Below are positions 31,767-40,700 of a stretch of 64,000 nucleotides of DNA, one piece after another. Every line of letters begins with the position of its first letter. Position 1 is the first letter of the stretch. Source of the DNA: UBA995 sp035477115 (GTDB taxonomy: Bacteria; Bacillota; Sulfobacillia; UBA995); assembly GCA_035477115.1 (NCBI GenBank), contig DATIKW010000023.1:11099-75098 (forward strand), in the 5' to 3' direction. The position numbers were made by a program, and so were the translations under genes. Below the pieces are notes generated by a model. That model saw only the letters and a list, made by a program, of their open reading frames with translations, was not told the origin of the DNA and made no database searches.

Positions 31767-32699
31767 TCATTCCCATTGCCGGCGGATCTCGACCCGATAG
31801 TAGAAAGCGTGGATGATGTCGCGGGCGGTCTTTCCCCCTTCCGCCATGAGTCGAGCGCCTTGTTGGGACATGCCTACTCCGTGTCCAAAACCACGGCCGC
31901 TGAACACGACTCGCTCACCGTCCACCCTGACCCCCAGGATCAAGTTGGACCTCAGTCGCTTCGGATCCAGGGCGACGCGAAACGCCGGCGCGGGGACTCG
32001 AGCATCATCGATCTGGATGACGGTGGCCCTGCCCGACGGGCCGCGGCGGGCAACCCGCACCTCGCTCACCTCAGTGGCCCTGTGACCGGTCGCCTCGGCC
32101 GCACGCCGCACCTCGTCCCGGCTGAAGCTCGCGGTCCAGGCATTCTCCCGAGCGTCGGTGGGCACCTTCAGGCTGGGCAGATAGCGTACCCTTCCGGGGA
32201 AGCCGAGACCCTCCTGAGGAGTGGCGGTGATGCCGGCGGCGTCCGCATGAAACCAGGTCCGGGCGGGCCGGCCCGCGTGGAAGATCACCAGGCCGCGCGT
32301 GGCCCGTACCGCTTCCCGGATCGCATCGTTGATCAGATTGGCATTGTACGCCTGGAAGTGTTCCACGTTCGTGCATACGTCGGTGCCGTGCAGTTCCCAG
32401 GTCCCGCCGGTCCGCTGGAGCTTGCCGAGGGTGAAGGTCCGGGCTATGATCGCCTGTGCCTCCAGCGCGGCACGCGGCCAGTCCCCCGGCACCTCCCCGG
32501 CGACCACCCCTGCCAAGTATTCCTCGAACAGCATGCGGCGCCGTGTACCCTCCTCCTCGAGATATACGAGGAGCGACCGCTCTTCTCGGACATTCCGCCA
32601 GCGAGGGTGGACCGGCTCCGCGAACAGGCGGAACGCGGCCAGCACGACGATCAACGCGGCGCTCAACCCGAGGACAATCTCCCGGCGCAAGGCCATCAC
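31767..32699 (-). CDS. SpoIID/LytB-domain protein
   Basis: A 310-residue exported protein with an N-terminal membrane anchor (about residues 8-26) and a SpoIID/LytB domain. Landmarks are the LEEYLAGVVAGEVP-like segment (here FEEYLAGVVAGEVPGDWP, with the glutamate known to be catalytic in SpoIID), EALKAQAIIARTF-like (LEAQAIIARTF), and the C-terminal FSGRGFGHGVGMSQQGA. SpoIID is a lytic transglycosylase required for engulfment. A real spoIID normally sits near spoIIIA/atp genes, so this copy may be a paralogue. It lies between rqcP and yabP, an unusual location. Confidence 0.9.
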   Translation of the reverse strand: MMALRREIVLGLSAALIVVLAAFRLFAEPVHPRWRNVREERSLLVYLEEEGTRRRMLFEEYLAGVVAGEVPGDWPRAALEAQAIIARTFTLGKLQRTGGTWELHGTDVCTNVEHFQAYNANLINDAIREAVRATRGLVIFHAGRPARTWFHADAAGITATPQEGLGFPGRVRYLPSLKVPTDARENAWTASFSRDEVRRAAEATGHRATEVSEVRVARRGPSGRATVIQIDDARVPAPAFRVALDPKRLRSNLILGVRVDGERVVFSGRGFGHGVGMSQQGARLMAEGGKTARDIIHAFYYRVEIRRQWE

Positions 32700-32731
32700 C
32701 CCGCGAGTATTGTCCCCGGAAGTCGGCTCGG

Positions 32732-32998
32732 CTACCGCCGGCCGGACTGAACGCTGCCCGACTCCATCTCGGTGATGCGGTAGAGGCTATCCGGATCCGC
32801 GGCGGGGTGAACGGACTTGACTTCAACCTGCATTGTGCGACCGCCGAGGTCCAGCCGGATCACGTCTCCTGCCCGTACCGGAGTCGCGGGCTTGCCGGGC
32901 TTGCCGTTGATGAGCACCCGGCCCTGATCGGCCAAGTCGTGCGCCACCGTCCGGCGACGGACCAGCCTCGATAGCTTGAGAAATTTGTCGAGGCGCAT
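32732..32998 (-). CDS. rqcP: S4-domain ribosome-associated quality control protein RqcP (YabO)
   Basis: An 88-residue RNA-binding protein consisting of one S4 domain (MRLDKFLKLSRLVRRRTVA, then GRVLINGKPGKP). The family (YabO/RqcP, Hsp15-like) binds stalled 50S subunits together with RqcH during alanine tailing. Position after mazG/hup in the yab cluster is conserved. ATG start; length is normal. Confidence 0.93.
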   Translation of the reverse strand: MRLDKFLKLSRLVRRRTVAHDLADQGRVLINGKPGKPATPVRAGDVIRLDLGGRTMQVEVKSVHPAADPDSLYRITEMESGSVQSGRR

Positions 32999-33014
32999 GC
33001 TGCTGCCCCCTGTA

Positions 33015-33290
33015 TCAGCCGGCTACGCGATCCTTGAGCGGTTGCCCCGGCCGGAACGTGGGCACCCGGGCGGCTTCAATCCGAATCTCCTCTCCGGTCT
33101 GGGGATTCCTGCCGATTCGCGCCGCGCGCTCCCGCACCTCGAAACTGCCGAAGCCCGCCAGCGCCACCCGGTCCCCCGCCGCCAAGGCGTCGGTAATGCT
33201 GTCAAACACGGCGGTCACGGCCTGTTCCGCATGCTTCCTGGTCATGCCCGACCGACTGGCCACACTGATCACCAGCTCACCCTTGTTCAT
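33015..33290 (-). CDS. hup: HU-family DNA-binding protein
   Basis: A 91-residue histone-like HU. It shows MNKGELVISVASRSGMTRK at the start, GDRVALAGFGSFEVRERAAR and the DNA-binding arm GRNPQTGEEIRIEA, ending VPTFRPGQPLKDRV. It bends and compacts DNA. ATG 33290 follows GGGGAGGGGCAAGG; an in-frame 10-residue extension has no site. It overlaps the 3' end of the MazG gene by 14 bases, as in other Bacillota where hup follows yabN. Confidence 0.96.
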   Translation of the reverse strand: MNKGELVISVASRSGMTRKHAEQAVTAVFDSITDALAAGDRVALAGFGSFEVRERAARIGRNPQTGEEIRIEAARVPTFRPGQPLKDRVAG

Positions 33291-34323
33291 CCTTGCCCCT
33301 CCCCGCCTTGGCCTTCGCATTCAACTGAGCAACGAGGCGATCAATCGCCCTGTGGAGAGCCGTCTCGGGGTCCACTCCCCGGGCGGCGGCGGTCCGGGCG
33401 ATACCGAGGAGCAGTTCCCCGAGTACCCGCTCCCGCGGCCCCCCGTGCTTGGACAGGACCGCGGCGGGCACGTCGGGGATCTGGTCCCCGAGGCCGGCGG
33501 CACTAGCCCTCGATTGCACTCGCGCCGCCCGCAGCAGTGCGGGCAAGCTTCGGGGGATGTTGCCCAGGATGTCGCCGGCCTCTTCCGCCTTCAACCGGCT
33601 CCACTGAGCCAATACCCCCTCGCTGGTGCACACCGTCGAGTCTCCGAAAACGTGAGGGTGTCGCCGCCGGAGTTTCTCCCCGACCCCATCCACCACCCGG
33701 TTGAGGTCGAAGGCACCCTGTTCCATGCCGATGACGCAGTGGAACACCACTTGTAGGAGTAAGTCTCCCAGTTCGTCAACCAGCTTATGCGACGAACCGG
33801 AATCGATGGCATCGACCAGTTCGTAGGCTTCCTCCAGGACATAACTCCTGAGGGTGAGATGATCCTGCTCCCGGTCCCAGGGACAACGGCGTCGCAAGAT
33901 CTGCATGATGTTCACGAGCGCGTCCAAGGGGTAGCGGCAAGGGGAGGACGAGCCGCCGCCGGGGAGCCCCGGAACGTGAACCGAGGTATGGTGGTCATAT
34001 TCGCAGCCATCCATCGCCCTGAGGGCAACGGCCGTTACCTCCGTGCTCCCTGGCGGTCCGAGGGCGCGCAAGAGGTGGACCTGGTGGTCAGCAGGATACC
34101 GCTCAAGCAGCCGCAGCTTGACCTCGGCGGCCAATTGGCGGTCGCCGACACTCAGGATGAGGAGGTCGCCGCCTGGATCGAACGTGCGGCGGGAGAGCCC
34201 CGCCGGGTCGAGGACGAGCACCCCGCGGGCGAGCCCCAAGGGGGCGCGGGCCAGCACCTCATCGAGCATGATCGTGGCGCCCATCGCCGTCACGGGCGGA
34301 ACGCCCCCTTCCGCTTCAGCCAT
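33277..34323 (-). CDS. mazG: YabN-type MazG NTP pyrophosphohydrolase with truncated methylase domain
   Basis: A 348-residue protein. Residues about 135-345 form a MazG domain: CPWDREQDHLTLRSYVLEEAYE (metal and substrate motif, first 20 shown in part), a DELGDLLLQVVFH block, and the second half with WSRLKAEE. It hydrolyses non-canonical NTPs. Residues 1-125 match only the second half of the tetrapyrrole-methylase domain of YabN (AAEVKLRLLERYPADH, TSVHVP); the first ~100 residues with the SAM-binding G-x-G-P-G-D motif are missing, so methylase activity is not expected. The start overlaps the spoVB-like gene by 34 bases; GTG at codon 11 has a better ribosome binding site than ATG 34323. Confidence 0.9.
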   Translation of the reverse strand: MAEAEGGVPPVTAMGATIMLDEVLARAPLGLARGVLVLDPAGLSRRTFDPGGDLLILSVGDRQLAAEVKLRLLERYPADHQVHLLRALGPPGSTEVTAVALRAMDGCEYDHHTSVHVPGLPGGGSSSPCRYPLDALVNIMQILRRRCPWDREQDHLTLRSYVLEEAYELVDAIDSGSSHKLVDELGDLLLQVVFHCVIGMEQGAFDLNRVVDGVGEKLRRRHPHVFGDSTVCTSEGVLAQWSRLKAEEAGDILGNIPRSLPALLRAARVQSRASAAGLGDQIPDVPAAVLSKHGGPRERVLGELLLGIARTAAARGVDPETALHRAIDRLVAQLNAKAKAGRGKDEQG

Positions 34324-35888
34324 CGGGCGACCCGGGGACCAACCCTCGGCACGAGTTCAAAGTCCCGCTCCCGCAGACCTCCGATCAGGAGCAGGACAAA
34401 CGCGTACGCGGCCATGGCCAGACCGATGGCGATGAGGGTGGCCTGTCCGTTACTCCCGAGCAACGCGAAGGAGTAGCGATATCCCCCCACGGCGGCAAGA
34501 CCCATCGCCACCGTTGCCGCAATCGGTTTCACGAGCGTGTCGCCGACCGCGACTCCGGCGCCGGTCAGTGCCTTCACCCCTGCCAGGTTCAGGCTCGCGG
34601 CAACCATGAAGCCCAGCGTGGTGCCGAGGGCGGCGCCCCGTATGCCGAAGGCGGGCATGCCGGTTAGAGTCCAGCTCAGGACAAGCTTGCAGGCCGCGCC
34701 GAGCAGCAAGTTGCGCACCGGGAGGTCCGTACGCCCCAGACCTTGCAGGACGCCGCTGGTCGTCTGCTGCAAGGTCAGGAACAGGAGACCGCCGGCCATG
34801 GCAGCTATGGGGGCACCCGCCTCCGGAATTCCGAACAACAGGTCGGCAATGGGGGTGGCCAGCAAGTACAGCCCCACCGTGGCGGGGATGGCTATGAGCA
34901 ATGTTATCCGGATGGCGGTGGTCGCGCGGGCTTGGATCGATGCCCTGTCGTTGAGCGCCTGGGCTTCCGACACCGACGGGACCAGACTCGCCTGCAGCGC
35001 CGAGGTAAACACGGTAGGCATGTTGACCAGAGTCAGCGCCATGCCGGTAAGCTGTCCGTAAAGCCGGGTGGCATCGGTAGGGGTGAAGCCGATGGCGATC
35101 AGACGGTTAGGTACTACCACCAGATCAATGAGGTTCATGACCGATACCACGGTGCCGGCGAGCGATATCGGGACCGCCAGACGGAGGATCGACATCGTGA
35201 TCTGCGAGGCGGAAGGTTCGACCGGCAGTGGACGCGGTCCCAGTAGTGGGGATGCCCCCCGCTTTGAGTAGAAGATCGCCAGCAGCGCGATCAGGCCCGC
35301 CACTGCTCCCGCCGACGCCCCGAAAGTGGCGCCCGCGGCTGCCATGGGCAGACTTATGCGGAGCAGGTAATGCGCGAGCAGCAGCATGGTCAAGACCCTT
35401 ATCACCTGTTCCGCGACCTGGGAGATGGCGGTGGGCATCATGATCTGCTGTCCCTGAAAGTAGCCCCGCATGGCCGAAGCCACGGATACGATGAGGACGG
35501 CGGGCGAGAGGGCGACGATGGCATAGTAAGCGTCGGCATTGTGGGCGACGTGAACCGCTATGAACCGAGCGCTGAAGAACATCAGTACCGAGGACAGGAG
35601 ACCGAGTGTTCCCATGAGGGCGAGAGAAATGTGGAACGTGCGCCGCGCCGCGCCAGCCTTCCCCTGGGCTAGATGCCCTGCTACCAGCTTCGAGATGGCC
35701 ACGTTGATCCCGACGGTGGATATGGCCAGGATGGCCGCATAGACGGGATGCGCCATCTGGAACAAACCCATCCCCTCGTCACCCAGAACGCGCGTGAGGG
35801 GGATACGATACACCGCACCCAAGGCTCTACTGATCAGGCCAGCGGTCGCAAGCGTCATGGCCCCTTGGAGGAAAGACTGCCTTCGCAC
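34290..35888 (-). CDS. SpoVB/MurJ-family polysaccharide flippase (YabM-like)
   Basis: A 532-residue polytopic membrane protein of the MOP superfamily with about 14 hydrophobic helices. N-terminal QGAMTLATAGLISRALGAVYRIPLTRVLGDEG and YPVYA-like HPVYAAILAISTVGINVAIS segments are typical of the SpoVB group of MurJ relatives, which move lipid-linked cell-wall precursors. In Bacillus the yabM position after spoVT holds this gene. The C-terminal tail is basic (ARWLKRKGAFRP). It has its own likely promoter (-10 at 35967-35972) and a hairpin leader. Confidence 0.92.
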   Translation of the reverse strand: MRRQSFLQGAMTLATAGLISRALGAVYRIPLTRVLGDEGMGLFQMAHPVYAAILAISTVGINVAISKLVAGHLAQGKAGAARRTFHISLALMGTLGLLSSVLMFFSARFIAVHVAHNADAYYAIVALSPAVLIVSVASAMRGYFQGQQIMMPTAISQVAEQVIRVLTMLLLAHYLLRISLPMAAAGATFGASAGAVAGLIALLAIFYSKRGASPLLGPRPLPVEPSASQITMSILRLAVPISLAGTVVSVMNLIDLVVVPNRLIAIGFTPTDATRLYGQLTGMALTLVNMPTVFTSALQASLVPSVSEAQALNDRASIQARATTAIRITLLIAIPATVGLYLLATPIADLLFGIPEAGAPIAAMAGGLLFLTLQQTTSGVLQGLGRTDLPVRNLLLGAACKLVLSWTLTGMPAFGIRGAALGTTLGFMVAASLNLAGVKALTGAGVAVGDTLVKPIAATVAMGLAAVGGYRYSFALLGSNGQATLIAIGLAMAAYAFVLLLIGGLRERDFELVPRVGPRVARWLKRKGAFRP

Positions 35889-35904
35889 GCTGACCGCTTC
35901 CCTT

Positions 35905-35929
35905 CGGCCCCGCCGGAGGCGGGAGGCCG
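35905..35929 (-). other. Hairpin in the leader of the spoVB-like gene
   Basis: CGGCC-CCGCC (35905-35914) pairs with GGCGG and GGCCG (35918-35922 and 35925-35929) with a two-base bulge and a 3-base loop. It sits 17 bases before the start codon and could occlude the ribosome binding site. No T run follows. Confidence 0.45.
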
Positions 35930-35966
35930 TCCAGGGTTCGGGCGGGGGTTGACCGCATCACGCCCG

Positions 35967-35975
35967 AATTATATC
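35967..35975 (-). promoter_or_regulatory. Extended -10 promoter element for the spoVB-like gene
   Basis: TGATATAAT on the minus strand: a perfect TATAAT preceded by TGn. No -35 near consensus is present at 17 bases (CGCCAA), as is usual for extended -10 promoters; a mother-cell sigma promoter cannot be excluded. Located between spoVT and the spoVB-like gene. Confidence 0.5.
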
Positions 35976-36028
35976 ACATGGTAAACGCGGTTGGCGTACC
36001 GCACGCCTCAGGCCATGCCGCGTGCCGG

Positions 36029-36592
36029 TTACTGCTCCATCTGTTTGGCCAAGAAACTGGCGGCTGTCTCCGCAAGCTTCACCTCAAGCTCTCCCATCTC
36101 CGCGTCAGGCTCCTTCGAACAGATGAGCACGGCGCCGATGGGGTCGCCGCCGGTGATGATCGGGGCCATCACCACGATTGAGAACCTGCACACCTCATCG
36201 TCGGCAAGGATAACGCAGCCGGTGACTCCTTTTTGCTCCCCCGGGCGGACTACGAGCGAACTGCGTCGTTCCTCCATGACCTGCTCGACAGCCGGGGAAA
36301 TGCCCTTGCCCATGAACTCCTTCTTCGGTGCTCCGGCAACGGCGATGATCTGATCGCGATCGGCGATGAGCGCGATATGGCCGATCGCCTCGTGCAGGGA
36401 GTCGGCGTATTCCCTGGCAAAATCGCCTAGTTCGCCGATTGGCGAATACTTCTTGAGGATAACCTCTCCGTCCCGGTCGACAAAGATTTCCAGTGGGTCG
36501 CCCTCCCGGATGCGGAGAGTCCGCCGGATCTCCTTGGGGATCACGACCCGACCGAGATCATCAATGCGCCGGACGATGCCGGTGGCCTTCAT
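36029..36592 (-). CDS. spoVT: Stage V sporulation transcription factor SpoVT
   Basis: A 187-residue regulator with an N-terminal AbrB/SpoVT swapped-hairpin DNA-binding domain (GIVRRIDDLGRVVIPKEIRR, residues about 4-23) and a C-terminal GAF-like domain (about 55-187). It tunes SigG-dependent forespore gene expression. ATG 36592 follows GAGGAGGGGC. A SigG-like promoter lies at 36641-36671. The neighbour order mfd-foldase-spoVT-spoVB is close to that of Bacillus. Confidence 0.97.
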   Translation of the reverse strand: MKATGIVRRIDDLGRVVIPKEIRRTLRIREGDPLEIFVDRDGEVILKKYSPIGELGDFAREYADSLHEAIGHIALIADRDQIIAVAGAPKKEFMGKGISPAVEQVMEERRSSLVVRPGEQKGVTGCVILADDEVCRFSIVVMAPIITGGDPIGAVLICSKEPDAEMGELEVKLAETAASFLAKQMEQ

Positions 36593-36640
36593 GTTGCCCC
36601 TCCTCGTGTCGGGTGCCGTCGGTCGCTCCCGACCTACGGC

Positions 36641-36671
36641 TAGTATAGAGGGGGGCTAACACTTTTATTCA
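36641..36671 (-). promoter_or_regulatory. Putative forespore (SigG-type) promoter of spoVT
   Basis: Minus-strand TGAATA (36666-36671), 18-base spacer, TATACTA (36641-36647). Bacillus SigG promoters have a GnATA-like -35 and CATACTA-like -10 at this spacing, and spoVT is a known SigG target there. SigA use of the TATACT core is also possible. Confidence 0.55.
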
Positions 36672-36702
36672 GGCTTTCCAGGCGATGCCGCCTAAAGTGC
36701 AG

Positions 36703-37767
36703 CTACGGACCAGTGTAGGTCACGGGCGCAGCATCTCGGCGTCCTTGCAGCCAGGCCTCAAAAGCCTGCCCGCGGCGCTCGGCCAACAGCTCTTCCGCGG
36801 CCGACGCCTCGACCTCCTCGAAGGAGGGCTGGCGGGCGGGGGTGACGGAATCCGCGCGGATAATGTGGTAGCCGTGAGCCGTCTTGACCGGCTCGCTTAG
36901 CTCGCCCTCAGCTAGGGCGACCGCCGCGGCCACGAACTCCGGCACGAGGCGTTCATCTCCGGGAGAGATAGCCCAGGGGAGTTGGCCACCCTCTTCCCGA
37001 CTCCCAGTGTCCAGCGAGCGCTCCACCGCAAGCTGCGCGAAGTCCTCCCCGGCCAGGATCAGCCGGCGGACATCCTCGGCTTCGGCCTGGGTGGCAACGA
37101 GAATGTGGCGCACCTGAACGGATAGCGGCTGAGCATGCCGTTCGGGATCTTGGTCGTAGAATGCCCGCACTTCCTCGGGACTGACGGCCACTTCCCGGGT
37201 TACCTCGGCGAACACCGATTGGGCGGCGAGCGATACCCTCATGATAGCCTCCAGGTCAGCGCGAGTGACTCGGGCCTCGCGCATGGCCTGATCTCGCGCT
37301 TCGTCGCCTCCGTACAACTGGGCCATGCTGCCCAGGAGCCCATCCGTCTGCCGGGCGACTTCCTCGTCGGCCGGCAAGAGCTGCCCGGCGATGGCCTTGG
37401 ACAGGATGAGTCGTTCGTCGATGAGTTGTTCCAGCAGTTCCTCATTGGTACCGGGCTGGGCCAGGAGGAACTGCGCAAGCCGGCCACGGGAGTTGACCTG
37501 ACCCTGGGTAATCGTCTCGTCGCCCACTCTGGCCAGCACCCGGGGACCGCTGACCCACCGCTCATCGATGTGCTCCCACAGCCCCCAGACAGCAAGTCCC
37601 AAGATGAGGACGGCGCCGAACACGATGATGAGGATCCGCTGCCACGGCTTCAACCAAGCCTTGGACTTCCTTTGGCCGACCGAGCGCCGCCGGCGCTCGG
37701 TCCGGCGGCGAGTCGCCCGGGCGACGGAAATCGTCCGGGCCGGGTTCGAACGCCGTGCCTCACCCAC
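36703..37767 (-). CDS. SurA/PrsA-type peptidyl-prolyl isomerase (foldase)
   Basis: A 354-residue protein. A very basic N-terminal tail precedes one membrane helix (RILIIVFGAVLILGLAVWGL, about residues 44-63). A SurA-like N-domain with ARVGDETITQGQV follows, then a parvulin domain near 215-305 (VRHILVATQAEAEDV, AVERSLDTGSREEGGQLPW, VKTAHGYHIIRADS) and a final helix. It should help fold exported proteins outside the membrane; no lipobox is seen, so it is anchored by the helix and not a lipoprotein as in PrsA. The start is GTG with GGAG, 14 bases after mfd; the mfd-foldase order is common in Bacillota. Confidence 0.9.
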   Translation of the reverse strand: MGEARRSNPARTISVARATRRRTERRRRSVGQRKSKAWLKPWQRILIIVFGAVLILGLAVWGLWEHIDERWVSGPRVLARVGDETITQGQVNSRGRLAQFLLAQPGTNEELLEQLIDERLILSKAIAGQLLPADEEVARQTDGLLGSMAQLYGGDEARDQAMREARVTRADLEAIMRVSLAAQSVFAEVTREVAVSPEEVRAFYDQDPERHAQPLSVQVRHILVATQAEAEDVRRLILAGEDFAQLAVERSLDTGSREEGGQLPWAISPGDERLVPEFVAAAVALAEGELSEPVKTAHGYHIIRADSVTPARQPSFEEVEASAAEELLAERRGQAFEAWLQGRRDAAPVTYTGP

Positions 37768-37781
37768 GCGGATTCTCCTCT

Positions 37782-40700
37782 CTACTCCCCGAGGTACTGC
37801 CTCAGCGCGGCCGTGATATAGGCCACGACCTCTTCCCCTTGCATGCCGTCAAGTTTGAATACCAACAGGTCATTGCTTCGCGACGGCGTCGCCTGAACCC
37901 TGCCCTGGCCCCATTTCACCACCCGGGCCAGCGAGTCGGGATCGCCGCTGGTGCCCGGAGCCGAGCGACACGACAACCGGCGGCCCTGCTGGGTGAGCGC
38001 GGCGAGTCCCGCCTTGCCGGCGAGTAGCCTGAGTCGCGCAACCGCCAGTAGATTCCTCGCCGGCACCGGCAGGTCACCGTATCGATCGCGAAGTTCTGTC
38101 TCGAGGTCATCGATGCGGGACGAGTCGGGAGCATCCACCAGACGGCGGTACAGATCCAGGCGCTGTCGCTCGTCCTTGACGAGACTGGTCGGGAGGAAGG
38201 CGCTCACCGCCAGGTCAACTTGCACGTCTGGCCTGGACTCTGTGGTTTCCCCCCGTATTTCCTTCACCGCGTCCTCCAGGAGTCGGCAGTACAGGTCGAA
38301 CCCGACGTCCACCATGAAGCCGTGTTGTTCAGGCCCCAGGAGATTGCCCGCCCCGCGCAGTTCCAGATCGCGCAGTGCCACGCGATATCCGGAACCCAAT
38401 TCGGTAAATTCCCGCAGCGTGGCAAGGCGCTTCTCAGCGATCTCGCTGAGGATCTTCCCTCGCCGATAGGTAAGGTAGGCGTAGGCAAGCCGGGTCGAGC
38501 GGCCCACCCTGCCCCGAAGCTGGTATAGCTGCGCCAACCCAAGGCGATCGGCGTCTTCCACAATCAGGGTGTTGACGTTGGGCAGGTCCAGGCCCGCTTC
38601 GATAATCGTGGTACATACCAGCACGGAGTAGTCCCCGGCAACGAATCGAAGGAAGACATCCTCAAGTTGGCTCTCCCGCATCTGGCCATGGGCTACCACG
38701 AGGCGTACGCCGGGGATCAGGGCGTTCAGGCGGTCCGCCGTGCGGTATATGGTCTCGACCCGGTTGTGCACGTAGTAGACCTGTCCTCCCCGGGACAACT
38801 CTCGAAATATCGCCTCCCGCGCCAGATCTTCTCCGAACTCGCAGACATAGGTCTGTACCGGATGGCGATCGTCTGGGGGAGTATCGATGACACTCGTAGC
38901 CCGTACGCCTGCCAGGGCTGTCTGTAAGGTTCGGGGAATGGGCGTAGCCGACAGGGTCAGCACGTCCACTCCTTCCTTGAGCAGCTTGAGTCGCTCTTTG
39001 TGCCCGACTCCGAAGCGGTGCTCCTCATCGATGATCAGCAAGCCTAGATCGCTGAAGGCCACATCTCTCTGCAACAGCCGGTGCGTGCCAATGACGATGT
39101 CCGCGGCGCCTGTTCTGAGCAACTCCAATGTCTGGGACTGGGCGGCGGGTCTCCGCAGCCGTGACATCAGTTCAACCTTGAGGGGGAAACCGCTCAGCCT
39201 CTCCCGGAAACTGTGATAGTGCTGCTGTGCCAGGACAGTGGTGGGAACCAGCACGGCCACCTGCCGTCCCTCGGCAGCCACCTTGAAGGCCGCACGGAGC
39301 GCCACTTCCGTCTTTCCATAACCCACGTCGCCCAGCACCAGCCGATCCATGGGGTGCGGTCGTTCCAGGTCCTCTTTGACCTCGCGAATGCAGCGCAGCT
39401 GGTCGGGAGTCTCCTCGTAGGGGAAGAGGGCTTCCATGTCCGCTTGCCAGGGCCCATCGGGGGCGAAAGCGTATCCGGGTAGGGCCTGTCGTCGCGCATG
39501 CAGGCGCAGCAGGTCGAAGGCCAGGGTCTTTACCGACTCCTGCACTCGGCGCCGGGTGCGACTCCACTCGCCACCGCCCAAACGATTGAGTCGCGGTTCG
39601 TGGCCTTCCGGGCCAACATACTTCTGGATCACGTCGACCTGTTCCGCCGGCACGTAGAGCCGGTCGGCGCCCGCGTAGCGGATGAACAGGTAGTCCCTGG
39701 TCACACCGGCGACAGTAAGGGTCTCAAGTCCTTCGAAAGCACCGATTCCGTGTTGGACATGTACCACGTAGTCACCGTTCCGCAGCTCGCGGACATCGCC
39801 GATCAGAAGTCCGCCCCGGCGCGTTCCTGAGGACTTCCTGGCAGCCGCTCGGCCGGTGACATCGCTCTCAGCGATGAACGCGACCCGAATGTCCGCCAGC
39901 TCGAAGCCTTGGCGTAGCCAGCCTTCAGTCGCCGTCACCCGGCCCGGGGCCAGGTCCGTTCCGGCAGGCACTCCGGCGTCGCGCAGCCCTGTCACCATCG
40001 ATTCGGCCCGAGCGGCGTCGGCGGCAATCAGGCCGATGACGTAGCCCTGTTCCCTCCAGGCCCCAAATTGCTTCAACAAGGACGGCCAACGACCTCGATA
40101 GTCCCCCGGCGTCCGACTGCGAAAGTCGATTGCGGTTTGCTCATGCGCGCGAGGCAAGAGCGAGAAGGCAACTTGACTGCGGCGCGCCAGCACGTCGAGG
40201 AGCCGCGAGGACGGGGCATGCAGTTCCCCCTCCTCAGGGAGCAACCTGCCCTCCTCGATCCGGCAGGCGAGGATGTCCAGCGCCACCTCTTCCCCGGTAC
40301 GGGCCTGCTCGATAACTCGCGGCAACTCCTCGATGAGGACCAGCCCTCGGGCCGGCAGGTAGTCTACGAGGTGGACCAGTTCGAAGGCAAACGGCAGATA
40401 GCTTCGGCGTGCCTGCCTGTCCATGGCATGCAAGTGCTCGTTTATGCGATCGCGCAGCCTCGAGCCTGCCGCTTCGCTCCCGATGGACCGCAGGCGCCTG
40501 ATGGTGGCGCTGAGAGAGTCCCCGATTGCGATCTCGAGTGCGGTCCGCCTCGCCGGCTCGAGCACGAGTTCCCGGGCGGGGAACACCGTGACTTCATCGA
40601 GGACGACCCCGGAACGCTGCGTGATCGGATCGAACTCGCGCAACGAATCCACACCGTCGCCCGCCAACTCGATCCGAACCGGGACCGGCCGGGTGAATGG

